From Candidatus Diapherotrites archaeon (GTDB lineage Archaea > Iainarchaeota > Iainarchaeia > Iainarchaeales > 1-14-0-10-31-34): DNA of 64,000 nt. The notes beneath the pieces are model-generated. The model searched no databases, had not been told where the DNA came from, and saw only the letters and a program-made list of their open reading frames with translations. The stretch spans positions 1 to 64,000 of the forward strand of contig JBFMAK010000001.1 of assembly GCA_040755695.1 (NCBI GenBank), in the 5' to 3' direction. Positions 45,491 through 54,667 of this stretch are shown here, in pieces. A program made the position numbers and the translations under genes. Each line of letters opens with the position of its first letter. Positions within the stretch are counted from its first letter, which is position 1.

Positions 45491-47887
45491 TTATTCAATC
45501 TGTTGCATTCTTGGAATTGTAACACCGTTATTCGCTTTATCCCTTTCAAGGACGTAATAGTAAGAGGTTGCAGCCTTCTCCAATTCAGGGTCATGGGTTA
45601 TAACAAAGATTTGTTCCACCAATCCAGGGAGATGGTGCTTCATCAATTTAGCCAGTTCCTTTACTGCGTTCCTGTCAAGGTTATGCGTTGGCTCATCTAA
45701 TATCAGCCAGCCCAAATTCTGCGCGAGCACAAGGGAGAAAGCAACCCTAATGCATATTGCTGCTGCGCTTCTTTCGCCTCCACTCAATATTCCTTCAACC
45801 CTCACCCATTCATTGTTCCTGTTCTTTACTTTCAATTCATAGCTTCCTTCCTCTATGTCCATTTTTGCTGAAATGAAGTCATGGTAAGGGTAAAGCCTTG
45901 GCCACAAGTCCTCCATTGCCTGATTAATTGTGTTTATGAGCTCTTCCCTTAGTTCTGACTGCGCAACCTTCAAGGCATTATTGAATAGGGAAAGCTCTTC
46001 CTCCAAGTTTTTTCTCAATGAAATTTCTTCTTCGAGCTCAAGCAACTGCCTCTCGATTGCCCGCAATGATTCAAGCTGCTTCTTTAGTTCTACAATAGAT
46101 TCTTCAATTGAATTCAATTCAATTTTAATTGAACTAATTGATGCCTCAGTTTTTGTAAGCAACTGTTTTTCATTTATTAGCTCGTCTTCCTTGTAATTCA
46201 GTTCCCTTATCTTATTTTCCACTGCAATAATTTCTTCTTTTAAGGAATGCATTTGCCCTTCTTTTTTGATGCATTCAAAGAGTTTCTCAAAATTTTTGTT
46301 TTTTTCCTCAAGGTCCTTCAATAATTTTTCATCTGCCTCTCCCTTGAGCGCCTCAACCTCTACAGTCTCCTTTTCAATGCTTTTTGATGTCTCCTTCAGC
46401 AGATTTCCCTGTTCACTCAAAGAATCAATCACTGAATAAAAATGCTGCAGCAAGGCTTTTTCCTCGAAAAGCTTTTTTATTTCCTTTTCCAGTTCTTCAA
46501 TTCCTGCACTTAATTTCTTTTCTTTTGCTTCTTCTTCCTTTCCTTCCTTTTCGCATTCAATTATCCTCTTTTTGTTTTCCTCGTTTTCTTTCTCTTTCTC
46601 TTTAATTAGTTCTGACTTCTTTTTTGTGCTCAACTCGGCCCTGCAGAGTGGGCAATGCGCATCGCTTTCCTTCAATTCATTCAAATGCTTTTCAATTTCC
46701 TTGTTTTTATTTTCGCACGCAATTATATTGCACTTTATTTCATTGATTTTTTCCTGAATTTTTTTGAGTTCACTGCATTTTTCTTCTTTTTCATTTTCTT
46801 TCTCTTTTTTTGTGCCTTCAATCTTTTTTGTTTCCTCCCCCAGACCCACTTTTTCTTCAATTTTTTTGGGGAGAATCCTCTTTTTTGATTGAATCTCCTT
46901 TTCAAGAAAGGATTTCCTTTCATTCAATGATTCAATCTTTCTTTGTTTCTCTTTGAGTTCCCCGATTTTTTTCTCTAACTCGCTTTTCCTCTCTTTTAAT
47001 TTCTCCAATTCTGCCGCAATCTCTTTTTCTTTCAATTTTTCTTTTTTTATTCCTGTCTTTTCCTCAATCTCTTCCACTTCTTTCTCTATTTCCTCAATCA
47101 TTGCCTTCTTTCTTATGCTTTTTTCATTCAATTCCTTGTATTCCTTGTCCTTTTTTTCTATTGCCCCGATTTTTTTCTTTATGCCCTCAATTTTTTCTTC
47201 TTCGCTTTCCTTTTTTTCTTTCAGCTCAATTTTTTTTTCTTCTTTTTTTCTTATTTTTTCTTGTGCTTCTTTCATGTCCTCTTCCTTGAATCTCTCTTTT
47301 GTCCTCTGATAAAAGGAATTTTTTTCTTGCACAGATTTTTTTATCTTGTTTATAAGTGAAGTTGTGTTTGACCTCACTTTCTCGTACTTGTTTATGCCCA
47401 ATAATTCGTCGAATTTCTCTTTCCTCTGCTGAGGGCTCAAGCGCAGGAAATAATCAATCTGGTTCTGCTCCGAGTAAACTGCCCGCGAAAATAATTCATA
47501 GTCAATTTCAAGTAGTTCACCAATCTTTTCTGTTACCTCGCTTGGCTTTGGGCCAGCAATCAATTTTTTTTCCCTGAACAGTTTTGCCTCGCTTGCCTTA
47601 GCCCTGTGAAGAATCCTTTCAATGCAGTAATTGCCCCCATTGAAATCGAATTCCAGTTCAATTTTCGCTGAATCCATTTTGTTAGGCTGGGCCATTATGA
47701 TTTCCTCTGAATTCAGCCTTTTAGCGTTCAACGCAGGAAAAGTGCCAAAAAAAGCATAGCTTAAAGCATCCGTTACACTTGATTTTCCCGCCCCAATAAT
47801 TCCCACTAAGACATTTGTTCCCTTGTAGAATTCCAGTTCAGTGTCCTTGTGCGAGCGCCAGTTGGAGAGCCTAATGCATTTAATCAT
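45491..47887 (-). CDS. rad50: DNA double-strand break repair ATPase Rad50
   Basis: The SMC-like ATPase has N-terminal Walker A VGIIGAGKSSVTDAL, then two long coiled coils flanking a zinc hook HCPLCRAE at about residue 415. The C-terminal signature ILSGGERSAAAI and Walker B LILDEPTHNLD close the site. At 798 residues, length is normal. Rad50 normally works with Mre11, usually adjacent; no Mre11 is seen in this window. RpoK-S17e converge on it. Confidence 0.95.
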   Translation of the reverse strand: MIKCIRLSNWRSHKDTELEFYKGTNVLVGIIGAGKSSVTDALSYAFFGTFPALNAKRLNSEEIIMAQPNKMDSAKIELEFDFNGGNYCIERILHRAKASEAKLFREKKLIAGPKPSEVTEKIGELLEIDYELFSRAVYSEQNQIDYFLRLSPQQRKEKFDELLGINKYEKVRSNTTSLINKIKKSVQEKNSFYQRTKERFKEEDMKEAQEKIRKKEEKKIELKEKKESEEEKIEGIKKKIGAIEKKDKEYKELNEKSIRKKAMIEEIEKEVEEIEEKTGIKKEKLKEKEIAAELEKLKERKSELEKKIGELKEKQRKIESLNERKSFLEKEIQSKKRILPKKIEEKVGLGEETKKIEGTKKEKENEKEEKCSELKKIQEKINEIKCNIIACENKNKEIEKHLNELKESDAHCPLCRAELSTKKKSELIKEKEKENEENKKRIIECEKEGKEEEAKEKKLSAGIEELEKEIKKLFEEKALLQHFYSVIDSLSEQGNLLKETSKSIEKETVEVEALKGEADEKLLKDLEEKNKNFEKLFECIKKEGQMHSLKEEIIAVENKIRELNYKEDELINEKQLLTKTEASISSIKIELNSIEESIVELKKQLESLRAIERQLLELEEEISLRKNLEEELSLFNNALKVAQSELREELINTINQAMEDLWPRLYPYHDFISAKMDIEEGSYELKVKNRNNEWVRVEGILSGGERSAAAICIRVAFSLVLAQNLGWLILDEPTHNLDRNAVKELAKLMKHHLPGLVEQIFVITHDPELEKAATSYYYVLERDKANNGVTIPRMQQIE

Positions 47888-47941
47888 AAAAGGATTTGTG
47901 CATGCAAAACCTTAAGAAAAAAATAGTTTAATTCAATTAAT

Positions 47942-48208
47942 TTAAAGCAGGGTCATTCCCTCTACTTCAATTTGGTTGACGCCCTTCAATGCCTTTATTC
48001 TTTCCTCGATTTTTTCTGTTAGGCCTTCCTCTTTGTCAGGCACAACAATTCCAGCCCTCACCAACTCCAAGCCGAAAGCAATAGGCTGCCTTTTGACATC
48101 CTTCAATTCTCCCAAGCCTTTGACTGCCTCGCCCAAAGAGGCCTCAATCAATTTCACGTCCTCGAGCTCTTCAGGGTAAATCCTGTAAATTATAAGCAGT
48201 TTTCCCAA
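47942..48208 (-). CDS. ef1b: Translation elongation factor aEF-1beta
   Basis: The 88-residue nucleotide-exchange factor for aEF-1alpha matches the family by YRIYPEELEDVKLIEASL, PIAFGLELVRAGIVVPD and the terminal VEGMTLL. It lies 12 bases downstream of the zinc-ribbon protein usually found next to it in archaea. Confidence 0.93.
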   Translation of the reverse strand: MGKLLIIYRIYPEELEDVKLIEASLGEAVKGLGELKDVKRQPIAFGLELVRAGIVVPDKEEGLTEKIEERIKALKGVNQIEVEGMTLL

Positions 48209-48220
48209 TTAGAACACCTT

Positions 48221-48376
48221 TTAGGGGCCCTCAAAATTGCATTCAATGCACTTGTAAGGAGTGGAAGTAACCTTGCAGTGGGCGCACCTTATAATTCTCG
48301 ACTTCCCGCACTTAGGGCACTTGAATTCAGTGAAATCCTTTGTTACCTCTCTGCCGCAAGAACTGCAATACCTCAA
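48221..48376 (-). CDS. Zinc-ribbon translation-associated protein (COG2888-like, 51 aa)
   Basis: A TTG start at 48376 follows GGAGGAAT by a normal spacing, a strong cue that decides the start. The 51-residue product has four knuckles: CSSCG, CPKCG, CAHC and CIEC. Archaea often carry this two-ribbon protein beside aEF-1beta, with a proposed role in translation. Confidence 0.85.
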   Translation of the reverse strand: MRYCSSCGREVTKDFTEFKCPKCGKSRIIRCAHCKVTSTPYKCIECNFEGP

Positions 48377-48450
48377 AATTATTCCTCCAAAATTGTTTCA
48401 TAACTTAAGCTTAAATAAATTAGGATTAACATATATTTCTAACAAAATCC

Positions 48451-48476
48451 ATTTAAAAACCTTTGAGGTGCTCAAA
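48451..48476 (+). promoter_or_regulatory. tRNA-Arg promoter
   Basis: The TATA-like ATTTAAAAAC at 48451-48460 lies about 20-26 bases before the first base of the mature tRNA at 48477, the usual archaeal spacing for a short-leader tRNA transcript. Confidence 0.45.
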
Positions 48477-48548
48477 GGGCCCATCCGCTAACGGACAGGC
48501 GACAGCGCTTCGGACGCTGCAGTGAGGGTTCGACTCCCTCTGGGCCCG
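48477..48548 (+). tRNA. tRNA-Arg(TCG)
   Basis: This is a 72-nt intronless tRNA. Acceptor GGGCCCA pairs with TGGGCCC, with discriminator G. Anticodon stem CAGCG/CGCTG surrounds CTTCGGA with anticodon TCG. The T arm is GAGGG TTCGACT CCCTC. It is followed at once by degenerate tandem repeats. Confidence 0.95.
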
Positions 48549-48579
48549 AGCCTTTCTCTTTTTCCAAAAAAGAGAAATG

Positions 48580-48712
48580 CTACGGTCTACCGAAAGAGAA
48601 AAAGGAGAAAGTCTACGGTCTATCCAAAGAAAGAAAAGGAGAAAAGTGTTAGGTTATCCCAAAAGAAAAAGGGAGAGAAAAGTCTACAGTCCATCCAAAA
48701 GAGAAAAGGCGG
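48580..48712 (+). repeat. Four degenerate tandem repeats, ~33-36 bp
   Basis: Copies begin at 48580, 48613, 48648 and 48684. Each has CTACGGTCTATCC (with changes) followed by an A/G-rich run like AAAGAGAAAAAGGAGAAA. The period is 33-36 bases, so the array lacks unique spacers and is not CRISPR. It fills the gap between tRNA-Arg and the next gene. An open frame runs through it from inside the tRNA, but this looks accidental. Confidence 0.7.
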
Positions 48713-48716
48713 TTGA

Positions 48717-49397
48717 ATGAAAAAAATAATAAAATCTTGCGGGCCCGACATTAAAAGGCGCATACTTACTGAAGGAATAAACTATTTTACTACAAGTAAG
48801 AAGTCGATTTGGGGGAAAGGGGATAAAGAAACACTAGAACTTTTAGAGAAAGAAGAAATTAACGGAAAATGGTTGAACCTAGCTGCCGGCGACGGTCGTT
48901 ACAATCTGAACTTATTAAAGAAAGCTGACTTTGTTGTAGCTTCTGATATTGATAAAAGCGCTCTTAGTAAATTATACCATACAACACCCAAAAAATTTAG
49001 CATCAAATTAGACATTAAGGTATTTGATATAACTAAAAAATTCCCATTTAATGACGCCTCATTTGACGGTATTTTTTGCGCAGGTTTTTTGCATCTTTTT
49101 CCTAAAAATATTTTTAGAAGAATATTTCTTGAAATGGGCAGGATACTTAAACCAAATGGGAAAATTATAATAGACTTTGCAACAGACATCAAGAGGGTTT
49201 CACCAGACGGCAAACTTATTGTGTTTGGAGATGAACCTCAATATTCATTGGAAGAAGCCAAAGAACTTCTAAAAGAAACTTTTAGACAATATAAAATTAG
49301 AATTCAAGAGTTACAGGTCTTTGAAGAAGAATTTAAAGCTGCTAATTCTCCGTATAAATTTAGTTGCAAGGGTGTTTTATTGGTAGCCGAAAGGTGA
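48717..49397 (+). CDS. Class I SAM-dependent methyltransferase (226 aa)
   Basis: SAM motif I is WLNLAAGDGRYNLNLL, with VVASDIDKSAL in motif II and FDGIFCAGFLHLFP followed by MGRILKPNGKIIIDF in later motifs. The fold is complete. A GGTTGA motif precedes the ATG at 48717. The substrate is unknown. It is the first gene after the tRNA-linked repeats. Confidence 0.82.
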   Translation: MKKIIKSCGPDIKRRILTEGINYFTTSKKSIWGKGDKETLELLEKEEINGKWLNLAAGDGRYNLNLLKKADFVVASDIDKSALSKLYHTTPKKFSIKLDIKVFDITKKFPFNDASFDGIFCAGFLHLFPKNIFRRIFLEMGRILKPNGKIIIDFATDIKRVSPDGKLIVFGDEPQYSLEEAKELLKETFRQYKIRIQELQVFEEEFKAANSPYKFSCKGVLLVAER

Positions 49398-49434
49398 TTG
49401 AATGAAGCTGGCAGTTAAAAAGAGAGGTGGTTTA

Positions 49435-49719
49435 ATGCCCAAAAAACATTTCACTGCAAAGGAAGCAAAAAGAATTGGAGAAAAGCTAGAGATTAAATGG
49501 AAGGAATTCAATGTAGAGCAGTTCAGGATGGGATTGGATGTGGAATTAGAGCACGGCAAAAGAGACAATAAAACAAATGTAAGCAATGACAACCCAGTTA
49601 TCACAGGCAAGATTGCTTTGGCGCACTTGAACGAGTTCCCAGATTATTACACGAGGCTATACAAAATGGAGAAAGAAGCTGAGAAATTCCACAGCAAGAA
49701 AAATAGAAAATCAAAATAG
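49435..49719 (+). CDS. DUF5661-like protein (94 aa)
   Basis: The ATG at 49435 (MPKKHFTAKEAKRIGEKL) follows GAGGTGG and is preferred over ATG 49402. The pattern TAKEAKRIGEKLEIKWKEFNVEQFRMGLDVELEHG then ITGKIALAHLNEFPDYYTRL matches a small family common in phages, archaea and candidate phyla (DUF5661). Function unknown. Confidence 0.8.
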   Translation: MPKKHFTAKEAKRIGEKLEIKWKEFNVEQFRMGLDVELEHGKRDNKTNVSNDNPVITGKIALAHLNEFPDYYTRLYKMEKEAEKFHSKKNRKSK

Positions 49720-50487
49720 CAATTTCAATTTAATTCCGTTCTCTCTTGCCAGTCCAATTATTTCCTTTCGCGTTTCGTTCCAGTATGATTCAGAAACCAG
49801 AATTTTCCTGAAGTCTTCTTCGCTCAGCTTTTTTTGCATGAGCATTTTCACCCAGTAGTACAAGTTAAGCTTGTCCACGAAAGCGTAATCCACTATGCCT
49901 TTCAGGTCAGAGAAAACTTTTTTTAGGTCAGTGAAATTTGGTAGGATTGGCCCAATGAAGGCATAGTTCTTGATTCCTGCTTCATGCAATTTCCTTAGTG
50001 CCTTAATCCTCTCGCTGTGAGGCGAGGTAAGAGGCTCGAATTTCCTTTGGTTGATTTCATCCAAACCTGTGATTGTAAGGCCTACTTCAATTGAATCAAG
50101 CTTCTTGAGCAAGTCAATGTCCCTTAGAACCAACTTGTTTTTTGTGAGGATTGAAAGGGGGAAGTTTTTTTTTGCAAGGAGCTCAAGGATTTTTCTTGTT
50201 AGCATGTATTTTGCTTCAATTGCTTGGTAAGGGTCTGTAACAGAGCTTAGCATTATCTCTCCAGGCTTCCTTTTCTTTAATTCCTTTCTGAGCACTTCAA
50301 TTGCATTTGCTTTGACGTGGACGAATGAGCCCCATTCCATTTCTTCCTCAGAGAATTTTCTCATGAATGTAGCGTAGCAGTAAATGCAACCGTTCATGCA
50401 TCCCATGTAAGGATTTATTGCGTAATCGCAGCCGGGAATTCCGGATTTATTCAAAAGGCTCTTACACTGGATTTCTTTTACCTGCAT
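49711..50487 (-). CDS. Radical SAM protein, spore-photoproduct-lyase-like (SplB-type)
   Basis: The ATG at 50487 opens a 258-residue protein with CMNGCIYCYATFM as iron-sulfur motif, VKANAIEVLRKEL and SVTDPYQAIE. The latter resembles the Rv2578c/SplB-like radical SAM family rather than true photoproduct lyase. The start overlaps the last base of the CCA gene, so the two are coupled. Upstream extension of the same frame is only the shadow of the CCA gene. Confidence 0.85.
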   Translation of the reverse strand: MQVKEIQCKSLLNKSGIPGCDYAINPYMGCMNGCIYCYATFMRKFSEEEMEWGSFVHVKANAIEVLRKELKKRKPGEIMLSSVTDPYQAIEAKYMLTRKILELLAKKNFPLSILTKNKLVLRDIDLLKKLDSIEVGLTITGLDEINQRKFEPLTSPHSERIKALRKLHEAGIKNYAFIGPILPNFTDLKKVFSDLKGIVDYAFVDKLNLYYWVKMLMQKKLSEEDFRKILVSESYWNETRKEIIGLARENGIKLKLLF

Positions 50488-51851
50488 TACAGATTCTTTG
50501 AAAGGAACTCTTTTAGTTTTTTGTTCTTGCAGGCAGAAAGGATTCCTTCTTTTACAAGAACCTTGTATTTCTTTTTTATCTGCTTTGAGATGAAGCCCTT
50601 TTTTCTTTTCCGTTTTTCCATGAATTCTCTTGCGAGAGAGGAAGCGTGAACGTGCTTTCTTGGGATTATAACGTGAATTCTTCCCTTGATTATTTTTTCT
50701 CCTGTCCTTGCAGCGTGTTTTTCCAGGAACTTTTTCTTGTGCTTGAGCATTTCTATTGGTGGGCCTGCATGCAGTCTTGTTTTCTTTAACTTCAATTTTT
50801 TTAGTTCGATTAGGATGGCCATTGATTTCTGCTGGTCGCTCCATGTGTGCTCGTTCAAAACCTTGAATTCGTGTTTTTTTAGTTCTGCTGCAAGCTGCCC
50901 TGCAATCTTTTTTAATTGCCCGAAAACAACGTCTTCATGTATTTTGCTGTAAGGGATTTCAATTAGCATTAATTCTTTTTTTTCCAGTTTTTTCTTTAAT
51001 TTTTTTGAACTCAAAATTTTGGTTGGCTTCGGGAAAAAGAATTCTGCTGAAGGCTTTTGAATGAATTTCTCGGCATTTTCCTTGAATTTTTGGAACTGTT
51101 TTAGTGAAACAGCTGCAGCAGCATTTCTTTCCTTGTCTGTAGGGTCAATTACAATTAAAGGTGTGCCAAATTTTTTTCTTAGCGCAGGAAAATCTTTTTT
51201 TGTGTAATAATGCTCCAAGTCTATTACTTCCCCCTTCTTCCATTTCCCTGAGGCTTTGAGGACATTCAGGAAATTCCCTCTATTTAGTACAAGCAATTCT
51301 GTCAGGTATCCAGAAAACCCCTGCACTTTCAGTTCTGCTCCGTAGCAGTCAATTGCCTTCAGGAATTTTTTTAAGAGCCTTATTTCGTCTTTCATTTTTT
51401 CTGTTAGTCTTTCCTGCAGATAAGAATTATGGAAGGGCGTCCTGTCCACTGCAGAAATTCTTTCAGTTGCTTTTCCCACCTTGTATGCAGGAATCAATTC
51501 TATTTCCAGGCCCTTGAATTTTGCTTTAAGGTAAGGGTGCTGGCCGAAATCTATTTCATATTTCAGGCCTTCAACTGTTTTTTTTGCAATCCTCAGGCCT
51601 TCACTTTCAAGTTCTTTATGGTGAAGGCTTTTAGGGAACAGGATGAATATGTCAATGTCTTTGTCTTCCTTTAATTGCGTGCCTCGCGCAATAGAGCCTG
51701 CCACAATCGCCTCCAAATGTTTTCCTTTCAATTTCATTATTCTCTGAATCATTTTTTTTGAGGCGTAATTCTCTTTTTTTATTTCTTCTTCTGTTGGCCT
51801 GATTCTTTTTATTGTTTTTTCCAGCAAGGCCCTAATTCTTGCGTTTTGCAT
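50487..51851 (-). CDS. cca: CCA-adding enzyme (tRNA nucleotidyltransferase, archaeal class I)
   Basis: This enzyme adds the 3' CCA to tRNAs, which agrees with no CCA being encoded in the five tRNAs here. The N-terminus shows VAGSIARGTQLKEDKDIDIFILFP with the catalytic GS and D-x-D. The central part has RLTEKMKDEIRLLKKFLKAIDCYGAELKVQGFSGYLTELL, characteristic of the archaeal class, and the C-terminus is helical and basic. At 454 residues, length is normal. Confidence 0.96.
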   Translation of the reverse strand: MQNARIRALLEKTIKRIRPTEEEIKKENYASKKMIQRIMKLKGKHLEAIVAGSIARGTQLKEDKDIDIFILFPKSLHHKELESEGLRIAKKTVEGLKYEIDFGQHPYLKAKFKGLEIELIPAYKVGKATERISAVDRTPFHNSYLQERLTEKMKDEIRLLKKFLKAIDCYGAELKVQGFSGYLTELLVLNRGNFLNVLKASGKWKKGEVIDLEHYYTKKDFPALRKKFGTPLIVIDPTDKERNAAAAVSLKQFQKFKENAEKFIQKPSAEFFFPKPTKILSSKKLKKKLEKKELMLIEIPYSKIHEDVVFGQLKKIAGQLAAELKKHEFKVLNEHTWSDQQKSMAILIELKKLKLKKTRLHAGPPIEMLKHKKKFLEKHAARTGEKIIKGRIHVIIPRKHVHASSLAREFMEKRKRKKGFISKQIKKKYKVLVKEGILSACKNKKLKEFLSKNL

Positions 51852-51920
51852 ATAAAATCAATTAATTTATGGAAAACATTAAATATTATCTTTTTCAATT
51901 AATATAGGTGTTGTTTTAAA

Positions 51921-53510
51921 ATGGAAATCTTAAAGCCAAGAGAGCCCGCTAAACCTGTTGCTCCAGAGAAAACTGACATTGCTGATTCTTACGGAGAAAT
52001 TGTAATCCATGAAAGATATCCCTGCTTTTATTACCAAGTAAAAAAGGCTTCTCTCACTGAAGATGAATTAAAATTTGCTGACCTCTTAAGAAAGGTAATC
52101 ATGAGAACCCTCACTGTAGGGGAAATCCTTTCTGCTTACCAGAAGACAATATCAAAAAAATTCCTGCAGGAATTCTCTGACCAGATAATTAAGACAATTG
52201 AATTGAACGAAGCAATTCAAAGGATTCCTGACATTGAAACGCTCTCCACACTAAAAATGAATTTGATTGCGCTCATAAAGGAATACCTTCCGTTCATTCC
52301 CCACGAGAAATCCTTTGTTGATGAAGTCCTTGATTTCACTATTGGATATGGGCTTCTTGCGCCTTTAATGAGGGACGACTGGCTTGAAGAAATAATGATT
52401 AATGGTTACAGCAAGCCTGTCTTTGTATTCCACAAGCGCTTCGGCATGTGCGAAACAAACCTTGAGATAAAGCAGGACGGCGAAGTAAACAAGCTGATTT
52501 TAAGGATAGCAAAAACTGTTAACAAGGAAATAAACGATAATTCGCCATTGCTTGACGCAAGGCTCCCTGACGGAAGCAGGGCAAACGCAACATCTTCTTA
52601 TGCAACGCCTTTCGGCCCAAGCCTCACAATAAGAAAATTCAGCAGGATTCCCTTAAGCGTAATTGACTTGATTGCAAACAATACCATGACCTCTGAAGTA
52701 GGAGGCTTTCTCTGGACAATGGTTGAAGGCCTCTCAATTGAACCAATGAATATTCTTGTTACGGGAGGCTCAGGCACAGGAAAGACAACAACCTTAAACG
52801 CATTAATCTCTTTTGTGAGTTTTAGCGATAGGGTAATTACAATTGAGGATACACCTGAACTACACTTAGGTGACAGAAAGAACTGGATTCAAATGGAGGC
52901 AAAGCCTTCAATCACTAACACAGTTGAAATCACAATGGATGACTTGCTGAAGAACGCCCTGAGAATGAGACCTGACAGGCTTGTAATAGGTGAAGTAAGG
53001 GGAAAGGAGGCAATGACCCTATTCACTGCAATGGACACAGGCCACAAGGGAATTATGGGAACATTGCATTCAAACAGTGGCAGAGAAATGGTCACAAGAC
53101 TGAAAAGCCATCCAATGAGCGTCCCAGAGGTAATGATTCCATTGCTTGACCTTCTTGTAGTGCAGTACAGGATGTACTCAAAAGATAAAGGAATTATAAG
53201 AAGGATAGCACAGATTTCAGAGATAAGCAGGATGGAGGACACAATACTATTGGGGGAGATCTACACTTGGAACAGGGAGAAGGACTTGCTTGAAAGAACA
53301 GACATTCCTGCCCACGTGACAGAGGTATTAGCAGATGCAACCAACCGCACAAAAAAAGACGTAATAAAAGAAATCAAGATAAGGCAGAAGATACTTGAAT
53401 GGATGATGGCCTCAAATATAAGAACTAATTCAGAAGTAGAAAAAATAATACAGGAATACTACTACAATCCAACCTCAGTCTTAGAAAAGGTTTCAGTGGA
53501 CATACAATAA
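51921..53510 (+). CDS. Type II/IV secretion system ATPase (PilB/TadA/FlaI family)
   Basis: The 529-residue hexameric ATPase powers pilus or archaellum assembly. It shows Walker A VTGGSGTGKTTTLNAL at about 280-295, Asp box and Walker B (RPDRLVIGEVRGKEAM), and the His box MGTLHSNSGREMVTRL. An N-terminal domain of about 150 residues precedes it. It is single here, with no membrane-platform gene adjacent. Class III signal peptides elsewhere in the window are plausible clients. Confidence 0.93.
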   Translation: MEILKPREPAKPVAPEKTDIADSYGEIVIHERYPCFYYQVKKASLTEDELKFADLLRKVIMRTLTVGEILSAYQKTISKKFLQEFSDQIIKTIELNEAIQRIPDIETLSTLKMNLIALIKEYLPFIPHEKSFVDEVLDFTIGYGLLAPLMRDDWLEEIMINGYSKPVFVFHKRFGMCETNLEIKQDGEVNKLILRIAKTVNKEINDNSPLLDARLPDGSRANATSSYATPFGPSLTIRKFSRIPLSVIDLIANNTMTSEVGGFLWTMVEGLSIEPMNILVTGGSGTGKTTTLNALISFVSFSDRVITIEDTPELHLGDRKNWIQMEAKPSITNTVEITMDDLLKNALRMRPDRLVIGEVRGKEAMTLFTAMDTGHKGIMGTLHSNSGREMVTRLKSHPMSVPEVMIPLLDLLVVQYRMYSKDKGIIRRIAQISEISRMEDTILLGEIYTWNREKDLLERTDIPAHVTEVLADATNRTKKDVIKEIKIRQKILEWMMASNIRTNSEVEKIIQEYYYNPTSVLEKVSVDIQ

Positions 53511-54053
53511 TTATTTTTTTAATTCAAATCTTTTTATTACAAAATATTTTGGGCCCTTAGGGCTCAAAACAGACTCCATCAAATCAACTGAAGTAATTGG
53601 AATTTTCTGGCACTTCATTCCCTGATTCAATTCCTTCACCAATTCCTCCACTTCACTTCTCTTCATTCCCTTCACCCTTGCAAGAGTAACGTGCGCGCTG
53701 AACCTTTCGTCTTCAACCCCAATCAATTCACTTAATTTCCTGTAGATTGCCTCAATCTCTTTTTTTCCTTCCTTTACCCCAAGCCAGATTACTCTCCCAT
53801 TGAAATGCCCTGCGCCCTCCAGAACAGCATTAAATGCAGACAACTCTTTAATTGCACTCAATTTTTCTTCTAATTCCTTTACTGCCTCTTCATTCAGGTA
53901 ACCCAAAAAAAGCATTGTGACATGCAGGTTCTCTTCTTCCACTACCTTGCATTTCTTTCCGTCAATCTTACAGCTTATGCTGTCGCAGACCTCTTTTTTT
54001 GTTTCTTCAGGCAAATTAATTACAATGAAGACGCGCTTGTTCATATTTTCCAC
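53511..54053 (-). CDS. thpR: RNA 2',3'-cyclic phosphodiesterase ThpR (2H family)
   Basis: The two H-x-T-x motifs are present: HVTMLFLG at about 45 and HVTLARVK at about 122, the catalytic pair of 2H phosphoesterases. FIVINLPEE begins the fold. At 180 residues, length is typical. It overlaps the upstream Taw3 gene by 13 bases. It would open cyclic phosphates during tRNA processing. Confidence 0.93.
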   Translation of the reverse strand: MENMNKRVFIVINLPEETKKEVCDSISCKIDGKKCKVVEEENLHVTMLFLGYLNEEAVKELEEKLSAIKELSAFNAVLEGAGHFNGRVIWLGVKEGKKEIEAIYRKLSELIGVEDERFSAHVTLARVKGMKRSEVEELVKELNQGMKCQKIPITSVDLMESVLSPKGPKYFVIKRFELKK

Positions 54054-54655
54054 TCTAATTCTTTTTTGAGCAGTAACTCAAATTTTTTTAGCTGCAGGTA
54101 ATTTTTCTTTAATTTCTGGTTTGCTTTTTTGACAATGAACTCCAAGTAATCTTTTTCAACCAAATCCTTGCCCTTAAATTTCAAAGGAAGGGCCATTGAC
54201 TGTGTTCCAATCAATTCCATTAAAAATTTTCCTTCGACTGCGACCATTATTCCCAGTCTTTTTATTCCTGCCTTGCGTGCAATTGAGAGAAGGCTGTTTG
54301 CGTTATGCAGGGAATTGGCTCCAATGTGCAGGATGAAGGGCTCCTGCTTGAACCAGAGCTCAGGCTCATTCAAAGGCTTTTTCATTGCGCTCAAAACCTC
54401 GCTCAATTTCACTTTCCTGTGCCATTTTTTCAGAAAAGACGCTTCCCTCTTGCTTTCTTCTTCATCTGTCTTCAACAAAATAATTCTTCCAGCGCAAGTG
54501 CTTGCAGTAAAAAATTCAGGCAAGGAAAAAAGCAACTTGCAGAGTGAAACAACCTGCTTGTCTGCCATTCCTTCTTTCACTGCCTGCAAAAACCTTTTCT
54601 TGTGCCTCTCTTTCACCATCTTAAACCTAACTTCAGCAAGGCTTTTTTCCTTCAA
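54041..54655 (-). CDS. taw3: tRNA wybutosine-synthesis methyltransferase Taw3/TYW3
   Basis: This enzyme methylates the wyosine precursor at position 37 of tRNA-Phe. The family pattern FFTASTCAGRIILL, with a Cys-Gly-Arg site, is followed by KWHRKVKLSEVL and the LWFKQEPFILHIGANSLHNA stretch. At 204 residues, length is normal. The ThpR gene overlaps the end, so both RNA-handling genes share an operon. Confidence 0.9.
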   Translation of the reverse strand: MKEKSLAEVRFKMVKERHKKRFLQAVKEGMADKQVVSLCKLLFSLPEFFTASTCAGRIILLKTDEEESKREASFLKKWHRKVKLSEVLSAMKKPLNEPELWFKQEPFILHIGANSLHNANSLLSIARKAGIKRLGIMVAVEGKFLMELIGTQSMALPLKFKGKDLVEKDYLEFIVKKANQKLKKNYLQLKKFELLLKKELEWKI

Positions 54656-54667
54656 TTAAATGCACCT

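Noticed and set aside
48580-48712. Possible CRISPR array after tRNA-Arg
   Set aside because: The units are tandem and degenerate with a 33-36 base period and no unique spacers; no cas genes are nearby.
48522-48716. 64-codon ORF through the repeats
   Set aside because: It begins inside the tRNA T arm and its codons are just the repeat unit read in frame.
50488-50844. Upstream extension of the radical SAM gene
   Set aside because: That part is another frame of the CCA-adding enzyme; the protein with the iron-sulfur motif starts at 50487.
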